A stretch of 64,000 bases of DNA from assembly GCF_013426205.1 (NCBI RefSeq), contig NC_089422.1:2232001-2296000 (forward strand). The letters run 5' to 3'. The position numbers and the translations under genes were made by a program. The notes under the pieces were generated by a model. The model ran no database searches and was not told the origin of the DNA. It saw only the letters and a list, made by a program, of their open reading frames with translations. Below, piece by piece: positions 48,262-57,600 of this stretch (position 1 is its first letter; each line of letters starts with the position of its first letter). The DNA comes from Metarhizium brunneum. Taxonomy: Eukaryota > Ascomycota > Sordariomycetes > Hypocreales > Clavicipitaceae.

Positions 48262-50082
48262 TTACTGCTCCGAAGTGGCAAACTTGCTCAGGGCGCGCAG
48301 ACGCGCACCGTAAAAGTACAGCAGCCAGATGCCGACGATGCCAATGACGCTCAGGCCGCCGAGCAGCGAAACACCCCTGGCGACGCCGAGGTTCCCGAAG
48401 AGCGGTTGGGCGAAGAGCACGCTCCCGCAGGCCAGGGCGCTCCGGAAGAAGTCGTTTGCGGCGAACAGGCTGGCGGCGTACTGCGGGTAGCTCAGCGGGA
48501 CGTAGACGAAGATGCACTGCATGACGACGAAGCAGGTGGCGGCGTAGATGGTGATGCCGGCGGTCGGGGCGATCCAGTGGACCGACTCGCGGGCGGTCCA
48601 GGCAAAGACGAACAGGCCGACGGTCGGGCCAAAGGAGGCGGGCAGGGCGGGGGCGAGGCGGCTCTCCTGGACGGGCAGGCCGAAGCGGCGGATGCGCGGG
48701 TCGACGTACAGGTAGAGGTAGGCGCAGTAGACGGCGGCGCCGAGGAGGCAGGCGACGAGGATGGAGAGGAAGACGAGCCCCGTCTGGCCGAGGTTCATGT
48801 GGTAGTGGACGGGGTAGACGAGGGGGAAGGCCTCGAAGAAGGAGTAGTAGATGCCGTAGATGATGGCGGTGTAGACCTGGACGAAGAGCACGGCCGGGTC
48901 CTTGAAGGTGATTTCGACGGGCTTGACGAGGGCGTCGAGCAGGGCGGCGCGGGGCCCGAGGCGGCGCTGGTCCAGCTCCGACTGCGACACGAGGCGCGGG
49001 CTGCCGGTGCGGCGCCGGAGCCGACGGGCCCGGCGGAGGAGGATGGCGGCCCCACTCGTCTCCGGGAGCGCGACCAGCATGCCGAGGAGCACCGGCGCCG
49101 ACGCCCACACGCTCTCGTACAGCGACCAGCGCCAGCCGCGCGCGGGCACGGAGAAGCCCGACAGCAGCGGGCCCAGCGCCGGGCCAAAGTAGGCCGACGA
49201 GATCCACGCCACCATGGCGTAGGGCAGCGCCGTCATCGAGTACATGTCGCCGAGGGACGCGCCGCCCGAGGCCAGGCACGGCGACCCGAAGAAGCCCTGC
49301 AGGAAGCGCAGCACCATCAGGCCGGCGAAGCTGCGCGCCAGGGCGGTGGGGATGGACAGCACCACGAAGAGGACCATGGTGGCCGCGTAGACGGGGTTCC
49401 TGCCGATGCGGGGGATCTCGCTGAGCGGCGAGAAGACGAGCGGCCCGACGCCGTAGCCCAGCACGTACAGCGACAGGCCGAGCGTGGCCTCGAGCTGCGA
49501 CACGTGGAACCGCTCCATGACGCCCTGCGTCGAGGGCGTGTAGATGGCTGACGACGTGTACACGACAAAGGTGTAGAGGCAGATGATGGCGGCGACGAGG
49601 CCGCGCTTCCCGTTGCTCCAGTTCTGCGGGTTCTCGGCGTCGTCGCTGTGGTACCAGTCCACGAGGATGGTGCCGTCCTTTGTGAGCCGGGGAACGACGG
49701 GGATCGACTGCACCTTTTCCACGGCGTGCGCCAGCTCGGCCTCGAGGCGGGCGCCCGTAAAGGCCGGCGTTTCGGCGGGCGTCTTGGTGCGGTGCAGGCG
49801 CAGGGGCTCGGGGGGCTCTGCCGAGGACCATGACTGCTGCTGCTGCTGCTGCTGCTGTTTCTCGGCGTCTTGGCCCTCGGGGGTGTCGTCTCCGGCGGTC
49901 GAAGCGGACGAGGACGAGGGCTCCGTGGACTCGTCGACGACGGCGTCGGGGTTGTCGAGGAGCTGCTGCCACGGCGAGGGGAGCTTGAAGCCGGCCTTTT
50001 CCTCGGGGTACTGGAGGTAGCGGTTGGACGTGGCCCAGCGGATGAGCTGGCCGAGGGGGGCGTCGCGGATGATGTCGGCCAT
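48262..50082 (-). CDS. MFS multidrug-type transporter, DHA1 / Flr1-Mdr1 group
   Basis: A plasma-membrane proton antiporter-type protein of 606 residues in one intronless open frame; MADIIRDAPLGQLIRWATSN (ATG at 50082) is the start seen in this group. A cytosolic N-terminal part of about 145 residues contains a Q8 run and the conserved LVDWYHSDDAENPQNWS, after which twelve membrane helices follow. Motif A-like and group motifs are seen: YVLGYGVGPLVFSPLSEIPR with IGRNPVY, FFGSPCLASGGASLGDMYS, and AWISSAYFGPALGPLLSGF. Relatives include yeast Flr1 and Candida Mdr1, which export azoles and other drugs; the substrate here cannot be read from sequence. The gene is strikingly GC-rich at third positions compared with neighbours, so other frames are also open for hundreds of codons. 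Confidence 0.95.
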   Translation of the reverse strand: MADIIRDAPLGQLIRWATSNRYLQYPEEKAGFKLPSPWQQLLDNPDAVVDESTEPSSSSASTAGDDTPEGQDAEKQQQQQQQQSWSSAEPPEPLRLHRTKTPAETPAFTGARLEAELAHAVEKVQSIPVVPRLTKDGTILVDWYHSDDAENPQNWSNGKRGLVAAIICLYTFVVYTSSAIYTPSTQGVMERFHVSQLEATLGLSLYVLGYGVGPLVFSPLSEIPRIGRNPVYAATMVLFVVLSIPTALARSFAGLMVLRFLQGFFGSPCLASGGASLGDMYSMTALPYAMVAWISSAYFGPALGPLLSGFSVPARGWRWSLYESVWASAPVLLGMLVALPETSGAAILLRRARRLRRRTGSPRLVSQSELDQRRLGPRAALLDALVKPVEITFKDPAVLFVQVYTAIIYGIYYSFFEAFPLVYPVHYHMNLGQTGLVFLSILVACLLGAAVYCAYLYLYVDPRIRRFGLPVQESRLAPALPASFGPTVGLFVFAWTARESVHWIAPTAGITIYAATCFVVMQCIFVYVPLSYPQYAASLFAANDFFRSALACGSVLFAQPLFGNLGVARGVSLLGGLSVIGIVGIWLLYFYGARLRALSKFATSEQ

Positions 50083-51335
50083 TGTCACGATGTTCTTTTG
50101 TGTCGTGGTCTGCCCTGGCGAGAAGCGAGAGTCCAAGTCAAGACACTGCGACGAGACCACGTTTGCTTGATGGAAACAAGACGAAGCAGAGTCCACCACG
50201 AGGCCGACGAAGCCTCTCCTCTTATACCCATCATGTCGAGTATTTGACTCCTGGCGATAAGACGGCACAACACGTTTGGTAATCCATAGCTCCGGAACGC
50301 TCCACGGCGGCAGATTCACGACCCTGTGGCTTCATGACCAAACAACCAACGGTTTCTCTCCTTAGCAATTGCCGCTTAGCCTTTTCCAAACACGGCTTAC
50401 CAGCGCGGATCTAAGCTGTCGGACTTAGAAAGAAAAAGAAAAGAGGTGGGCAAGGGCTGTGTGGAGAGCGTCTGTGTGGATCGAGGCGCCCAATGGGCTG
50501 GATTCAGATGAATCTACGGAGTATTTGGGCTGGAGATTACCAAGCGGCCGTGTGACGCCATCTGTCAAGGCATGGGATCTGAATATCAATCTGCATGTGA
50601 ACGGGCAGACGGAGCGCCGCCCGCCAGAACGTGGTCGAATCTCACTAATCAGATCGCACGCAATCTCGCCATCGTCCTGCTACTACGTACTGTGCTTATT
50701 ACCAACTCTTCTCCAGCCCAGTCTAGCGTCGACGAAAAAAAAAAAAAAAAAAGGAGTGGCTGACTGACCCACCGATTCCGCGGTGTTGCTTTCTAATCTT
50801 GTGGACAGGCTGAAGCCGCTTTTGCACAATAACGGCATGACCCTTGGAAAACCAACACGGCATGGACATGTGTACTTAGGCTATTCGCGAAACCCGGCAA
50901 TATTCATGTAGAGCGTGCCTCCTGACGCCCCCGGTAGCCTATAGTTGTCAGACGGTTGGTCTAATTCGACAAACTCACATCTGCTTAAATCCGATCTCAG
51001 TCCGATCGCAAAGTGAGAACGAGACCTGAATGAGCCATCACGCGGCGTGCTTGCCGGGCCTGGTGGGTTCGGAGGAATAAAGTTGGCGTTAAGCATTATT
51101 CCGACGTGGCTTGCCTCGGGCCACGCCCATCATCTCTCATACAACCAACACAAGACATGGATTCTATGAACAACGGGATGCTGTGCCCGCGATACCCGAG
51201 TGACGAATCCTAATCCTGTGAAACCAAAACCCTCAGAGGAACCCGGCGGTTACTCTACTATTATACATACATACATACATGGCTGTGGAAACCGGCAAGT
51301 TTCCCGCTGCACTCCCTGCCAACTTCCATCCAACA
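50083..51335. other. Intergenic region with poly(A) run
   Basis: This 1.25-kb gap holds the upstream region of the MFS gene and the 3' UTR of the next minus-strand gene. An A run of 18 (about 50736-50753) and a (TACA)n run (about 51260-51280) are seen, together with one CTACGGAGTATTT motif at about 50514. No exon is supported. Confidence 0.5.
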
Positions 51336-53129
51336 TCACATCTTCAACTCAGACGCCCTCTTCGTCATTCTCATCTGCCGAAGCAGTCTCTCGACCAGAG
51401 CCCCCGTTTCTTCATCCTTTCTCAACTCATCCACTACACCCCATATCCTTCCGTCCTCCACCTCGGCCGCTTTTGCCACCAACACCTTCGCCCAATCCAG
51501 CCGTCTTGTCTTGGAGCCGCCCATCGCCACCAGGGCCTGGTTAGCGAAGCGGAACGCCAAGTCCAGCTCGCCAGCCTCTGCACACCTTGTCACAAGAGCG
51601 CCGTACACGTGCGAGTCTCGAACGGGGTCGTCATCTTCCGCAATGTGGGCAGTATAGTCCTTGACGAGGGCACGCGTGGTTTCCTCGTCCGGGCTGTTGA
51701 TGATGAGCGTTTGCATCATGGTCGAGTTGGCGTGTTCGCCGCAGAGACAAGCCACATCGCGGTAGAGGTCCATGGCCGCCTCGGAGCCCTGTGTCTCGGC
51801 AAGGGCCTCGACTACGACGCCCACCATGGCGACGGGGAGTTGCTCATCGTGCGCCACGGCGCGGAGAGCCGCCTCTGCATCACTCATGAGCTTCGGATGT
51901 CGTCTAAGCGCTTCGGAAACGACCCTTGTGTTCCCCCGGACGATCCGTATGCCGTTCTTCTTCATGATGCACAGGATTCGGAAGGCACCCGTCATATCGC
52001 CAGATGCGGCAAACGCCTCTGCCACTGCTTCGTAGTGATACGCGAGAACCCTCGTCCGCCGTGACATCATGTCCAACGCCTCCGTAGCCAAGGACGCATC
52101 GCCATGTCGTGCCGCCGTTGCCAGGACATTTTCCACAATCCCGTCCGCCGGCTGGAAGAGAGAGCTCCTGACCGCACTGTTCCATGCAAATAGCGTGCCT
52201 GGGTAGTGAAACGCCGAGCTGCACACATCTAGCGCGTAGTACAGAATGCTTGAGATGGCCCTGTCCTCGCCTTGTATGCTTTTTCGCCGGTACAATAGTG
52301 ACATCATTTCATCCACGAAGCCCAGTTTCCCAAATACCATGACAAAAATATCGAATACCCAGATAGCAATATGTGCTCCTTGCTCAATCATTTCGGTGAG
52401 CCGCGAGTAGGCCAATTCGTACTGCTCGTCGCGTAAAAGACCCAGGACGACGCTCTGCCTCGCGGGGGTGTCGATTGTGAACCAGAATTCCTGCATCGTG
52501 TCTAGTATTTCCTGCCGCAAGGCATAGTCTGGGTGGTTTGTCAGTGCCGCAAGTGCACTGTGGCACATGGCTGCCGTGGGCTTCATGTTCTGCGAGGCCA
52601 TGTCGTCGAGGAGCTTGCGGATCCCCTTGACGGATCCCTGGGGGTCGACCATGGCGTCCATCATGCACTCGTATATAAAGGGGCTTGGTGTTTGGTCCCG
52701 CGCGGACAGGAGATGCCTGACGAGTCGTATTACTCGGTCGTGACGATCGATTTCCTGGCCGTGGAAGCTCCATCCTTGAGCATCTCGCATTGTCACAAGG
52801 GCGGCCACAATTTCTTCGACCGATGCCTGCCGCAGTGTCTCTTCGCTTGGTGGCGCCGGCGTCAACAGTCGCTCTTCTCTCGGAACCTCATGCTTGGTCT
52901 GTTGAGCAGCATCTCGCGTCACCATCTGGTTTTGGATACTCGCACTCGCACTCGCAGTTGTGACATGTCTAGCCTGCGCCAACCTCGTACACGCAATAGC
53001 TGATGGTGCTCTCGCAGTCGTCACAACTCCCGGAGCCCTCGAGCTCACGGCGCGCCGCAAAGCCCGCCCATCCACGGCTGGGCACAGGCAGCGCCACAAC
53101 CCATCATAGATCAATCGACTACCGCGCAT
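51336..53129 (-). CDS. Probable mitochondrial helical-repeat (PPR-like) protein
   Basis: An intronless frame of 597 residues starting at 53129 (MRGSRLIYDGLWRCLCPAVD), with an Arg/Ser/Ala-rich N-terminus of about 70 residues that reads as a mitochondrial presequence. The open frame extends 65 codons upstream to another ATG at 53324, but the 53129 start gives the more typical beginning. The rest is all-helical with pairs of helices such as FIYECMMDAMVDPQGSVKGI, HYEAVAEAFAASGDMTGAFR, ILCIMKKNGIRIV, and HVYGALVTRCAEAGELDLAF, the pattern of pentatricopeptide-type repeats. Such fungal proteins usually act on mitochondrial RNA or ribosomes; this is inferred. It is divergent from LSM4 with 324 bp between starts. 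Confidence 0.8.
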   Translation of the reverse strand: MRGSRLIYDGLWRCLCPAVDGRALRRAVSSRAPGVVTTARAPSAIACTRLAQARHVTTASASASIQNQMVTRDAAQQTKHEVPREERLLTPAPPSEETLRQASVEEIVAALVTMRDAQGWSFHGQEIDRHDRVIRLVRHLLSARDQTPSPFIYECMMDAMVDPQGSVKGIRKLLDDMASQNMKPTAAMCHSALAALTNHPDYALRQEILDTMQEFWFTIDTPARQSVVLGLLRDEQYELAYSRLTEMIEQGAHIAIWVFDIFVMVFGKLGFVDEMMSLLYRRKSIQGEDRAISSILYYALDVCSSAFHYPGTLFAWNSAVRSSLFQPADGIVENVLATAARHGDASLATEALDMMSRRTRVLAYHYEAVAEAFAASGDMTGAFRILCIMKKNGIRIVRGNTRVVSEALRRHPKLMSDAEAALRAVAHDEQLPVAMVGVVVEALAETQGSEAAMDLYRDVACLCGEHANSTMMQTLIINSPDEETTRALVKDYTAHIAEDDDPVRDSHVYGALVTRCAEAGELDLAFRFANQALVAMGGSKTRRLDWAKVLVAKAAEVEDGRIWGVVDELRKDEETGALVERLLRQMRMTKRASELKM

Positions 53130-53453
53130 TGCGATCCATGTCTCCGTCTTCCGTACACTGTTTCGCAATGGTGCTGCAGAAAACTGTCTCCCGTGCTGTG
53201 AAATGCATCCACGCAAACGGTCGTGGGTCCGAGCTGCCAAAGCAAAAAGGTAGTCGCAGCTCTGGCTCAGGTTTCCACAAAGCGGGGCGATGCATCTCGC
53301 GGGGCGCCTCGAACCAAACATCAACTCTCATCGACAACCACCTGGAAGAGCTGCCCTTGACCACTCTACTTTGCAGCGCCAATAGACGCATTTCCCTTCC
53401 CTGCGCACCTAAACGCACGCCACGACGATTCCGTCGCTGCGCAACATCCCGCC
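53130..53453. promoter_or_regulatory. Short shared region between the PPR-like gene and LSM4
   Basis: A 324-bp gap between divergent start codons must contain both promoters. If the PPR-like protein starts at 53324 instead, the gap shrinks to about 130 bp. Confidence 0.5.
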
Positions 53454-54070
53454 ATGGTTCGTCAATCGCCCTGCGCATCGCCGTCAACGCCCAGACGTGA
53501 GCTGAGCCATAGTACTAACTCTGCATCTGGACGCAGTTGCCCCTCAGTCTTCTCAACGCCGCCCAAGGGCATCCTATGCTCGTGGAGCTCAAAAACGGCG
53601 AGACCCTCAACGGACATCTGGTCCAGTGCGATACGTGGATGAACCTTACCCTACGAGAAGTTGTACAAACCAGTCCGGTGCGTCTGACCGTTCAAGAAAG
53701 CTAGGCATGGCGAGCAGCCAGAAGCTAATTATTGCGCAGCGCGGCGACAAGTTTGTTCGGTTAAAAGAGGCTTACGTCAAAGGCAACAATGTACGGCCCT
53801 TCCCCAGTCCTCCTCCGCCAACAGCAGACGTTGGGACCGTGCCCAGAATGCGGCTAACCGTCTCAGATCAAATACCTCCGCGTCGACGACGACATCATCA
53901 ACCAAGTGAGCGAATCCCAAAGGGGCCAGCAAGGGAGCTTCAGAGGCGGACGCGGTGGCCACGGCCAGCCAAGAGGGGACCACGGCCACGGCGGTCGTGG
54001 AGGTGGCGATAGAGGCAGGGGCGGACGGGGCGGCGGTCGTGGTGGAAGGGGAAGAGGCCGAGGCCAGTAA
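53454..54070 (+). CDS. LSM4: U6 snRNA-associated Sm-like protein Lsm4
   Basis: Subunit of the Lsm1-7 (mRNA decay) and Lsm2-8 (U6 snRNP) rings. Exons 53454-53456, 53537-53677, 53740-53790 and 53867-54070 give 132 residues. The first coding exon is the ATG alone: an 80-nt intron with a TACTAAC branch site follows it, and the next codon begins [20 protein letters not shown] as in all Lsm4 proteins. The Sm1 motif reads [20 protein letters not shown], and Sm2 includes [15 protein letters not shown]. The usual EGDKFV reads RGDKFV here because of the splice position, which may be one residue off. The C-terminus is a long RGG-type tail (Arg/Gly repeats), typical of Lsm4 and linked to P-body assembly in yeast. 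Confidence 0.95.
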
Positions 54071-54669
54071 AATAGAGGGAATAGGAATTTGGATTGCAGA
54101 GATGAAATCATAGGTTTAATACCCAATGTTGTGTCTGGCCGGGTCACTCTTGCGGGAGACTCAGAGTCAGTCAAGAGCGTGTGCTTCCATACCCGAGTCA
54201 TTATGGCTTGGTGCCAAAGGAATAGATAAACTTGGTTGAATAATGAGTGGCTCGATCGGCAGCTGTCAATGTCTTGCGGTTCTGCAAGGCAGCCTGGACA
54301 GGGATTCTGCTGATATGCGAGCCAAGTCCCCTTATGTTGGGAGTTTGTGTATTACTAGTAGTAGAAATTCAAAAACGCAAAAGAAAAAAAAATGATGGAA
54401 AAGACACAATCAAGACGAATATTGACTTCATACTACATTATTACCCGCGTTACTGTCTACTCTAAGATTCAGAATAAAACAAAAGTATAGGCTCTAGCAT
54501 TCCCCCGTTCCCTTGTTTGCTGTGCATTCTCTGCCCAGTCTTTGCATGCATATAAAGCACCTACTTGAATCAAAACAAGAACGTTCATAGTTAGAGAACT
54601 ATTAATGTGCGCCATTATGCTACACCCCATCATACAAAAGTGACTTCTTCACCATGCTCAATGCCGCTT
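54071..54669. other. Tail-to-tail intergenic gap
   Basis: A 0.6-kb gap between the LSM4 and FAS2 stop codons. An A run lies at about 54383-54390. Nothing coding is seen; both 3' UTRs should lie here. Confidence 0.5.
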
Positions 54670-57600
54670 TTAAAAGTTGGCAACGGCAACAGCAATGGCC
54701 TGATTGTCGGAGTGCGAGATGGACAGCGCAATATCCTTCACACCGACCTTTTTGGCAGCGGAAGCAGCCTCACCATGCAGCTATAATCATGTCAGTCAAC
54801 ATTGGCAACTGAACAGTGTCTTTTGTTGGAGTCACGTACCTTGACGGTGGGAGCACCGTTGTCATCCTTGACAATCTCAATCTCCTTCATGGAAGCGCCT
54901 GCACCCTTGCTGGCGACACCGAGGGACTTGAAAACGGCCTCCTTGGCACTCCAGCGACCGGCAAAGGAGCTCTGGGGGCTGGGAGCATCTTTACAGTAGC
55001 TGATCTCCTGAGCGGTGAAGTTGCGCTCCAAAAATGTCTCATTCTCAATATTGATTGCAGAGATGTCTTCCACATCAACACCAATATTGCTGTTCTTATT
55101 GGCAACCTTTTGAGCCAGGGTCTTCATAACCTTTTCGGTTTCGGCAGCACGATCAGAGGTCATGACCTTCTCGGACTGCTTCATGAAGTTGTCAGAGTAT
55201 CTGAGCTCAGAAGACTTTTTATCTTCGCTCACACGGGCGTCAGGATTGAGCAACACCTTGCTAAGCTGCTCATCAGTGTAAGGAGCCTTGGATTTGGCCA
55301 CAAACAGGCTGTTGTTGATGAGACCGTTGTGGAAATAGCGGTAGGCCTTCTTCTGACGGGCTTCCACCTTGGCGCAGTACTGCTGGTAGGTATTCTCGTC
55401 GAGGGTTGCAAATAGGTACTTCGGATGAATACCGATAGCCTGAGCACCCTTCTGACCGAAACCAAAAGAGGTAACAGAGAAAGCCTTGATACCGTCTGTC
55501 TGGATTGAACGGCTGGGATAGACAATCAGGTCAAACTCTTCCATGACGGGATCAACGTTGTCGGCATTGCGGTTGCCAGGTACTAAACCGGTGTTGAGAA
55601 CTTGCAGACAGCCATTCATCATCCAGGCACCAGCAGCACCCTTGGGATGACCAGTGAGGTACTTCTGGAAGATACCCATGACGGCGTTGCCCTTAGATCG
55701 TCCGAGATGGCGTAGCTGCTGGCAAATAACAGACGACTCGTTCTTGTCGTTGGCTTTGGTCGAGGTGCCGTGGAAGGAGGCAACGTCCAGGTCGTCAATT
55801 GTAAGACCCCAGGTAGCCAGAGCGCCGCGGAGAGGAGCAATGCTGGGATCGCTCTTCCAGAAATTGTTACCCATACTACGGAGCAGCTCCTTTTCTTGTC
55901 GAGTAGCCTCCTTCTCGATGTGAGAAAAGCGTTCCTGAGCATAAAGCTTTTCATCAAAAGAGGCATCCTGGGCTTTCATGGCATCGATCTCGTCATGGAT
56001 ATATTCAAGCTCGGATTCATGCCACTGCTTAATCTGCTTCTTGCGGCGCTCAATCTGGCGGCGGCGGTAGTTAATGTCGAGCAATGGCGAGGGGAATTTG
56101 CCAGCATGCTCGCGAGCAGTGGTGAGTACACCTTGGCCAGGAGCAGGCACAGAGCGACCAATCTTGTCAGAAGCAGTAGTGGTGAGAGCCAGGACACCAT
56201 AGATAGGAACACCCATGTCCAGAGCGAGCTGGGCAGTCATGATGACCTGGATGCCGCAACCTTGGGACTCCATGAAGCCGTTACGGGTAGTTGTGGTGGG
56301 ACGAGACATTTCCTTGGGAGTTCGGCCGTGGTTGAACTCGTCTACAGTGTTGCTGGTGGCCTTCATATTAGCGAATTCGTAGGAACCTTCTTCGCCAAAG
56401 TCATCGAAACCACCGACAAAGCACACACGAGCCTTGCCCTCCATAATGGTTTCATAACCAACATCGACGGATTCGACAGCGGTGGCGCAAGCACCGACAG
56501 GAGTCTTGATGGGACCAGAGGAAGAAATAAGCAACATGTTCACCCAGGCAGCCATTGTGTTGATGAAAGACTCCTGAAGAATGTCGTTCTGAAGAGGCTT
56601 GTCCAGGAAGCGATCTTTGTGCATGCCTCGCAGAGCAGCTGAACCACCCATACCGGAACCAACACAGTTACCAACCTCCGAAACGTGGACATACTTGTAG
56701 AATTCATAGGGGTCAGTGATACCGGCCGATAATAGAGCCTCGGCAGTAGACACAAGAAGGAAGAGAGTGACAGGGTCGACTTGAGAAATAATGTCTTCGG
56801 GAATTCCATATCGCTTGGGGTCCCAACCGGTGGGGATTTGACCGGCAACGAGACGGTCAAAGCGGAGAGCCTTGGGGATCCAGAGAGAAGCCCCCTTCCT
56901 CATGCGAACAATATACTCGCCACTGTCAGGAATTTCAAAGATTTCAACCTTGTCGCCGTGCTCACGCTTGAACTCCTCGGCAGTCTCCTTGGAGGCTTCA
57001 AAAGGCTCCAGGTCTTCCTCAATGACAACTTCGTGAAGCAGCTGCTTTTGGTTGGGATCGTAGCCTTCAAAGAGTTCAGGCTCAATCAAACGGATACCAG
57101 AGTGCTCCAAAATGTGCTTCTCGTACTTCTGCTTAATGTCCTTGTCGTCAACAGGCTCACCAGACTTGGCATCGACCCAGCCAGAGTAAGGTTTGCCCTT
57201 GATGGCACCATTGTGGTTGCGAATGAGACCCATGATCCAAGCCATTTCGACGCAGCCCTCGAGGGAGAACTCTCCGTATGCCTCCATTTCCCATCGGGTA
57301 CGAGAATTACCCCAAGGGCCGACTTCGGCAAAACCGGTAACAACAACCACCTTGTCCAGGTCGACCATGCCCCTGAGCTTATCGTTGAGAGGAGAAACAT
57401 CGTTCTTCCAGTCAGGCAAGGGGGGGAAGTCAAACTTGATATTGGCGCGTGGTGCAATCGTCTTCTTCTTATATAGGACCTCGGAGTCGGCACCATTGAC
57501 GATAGAGTTCTCGATGGCGCTTTCCTTTGAGACAGCCCTCCGAATTTCGCTAGTCTCCATAATGTCCTTGCGTAGCTTGGTCATAGCCTCGTTGAGGTTG

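Noticed and set aside
48139..49551. Plus-strand open frame of 470 codons opposite the MFS gene
   Set aside because: It is the antisense shadow of GC-rich coding DNA, with an artefactual Asp/Glu/Gly/Ala composition and no domain.
48221..49972. Minus-strand open frame of 583 codons overlapping the MFS gene in another frame
   Set aside because: Its Arg/Pro/Ala-rich product is the usual off-frame translation of high-GC3 coding sequence.
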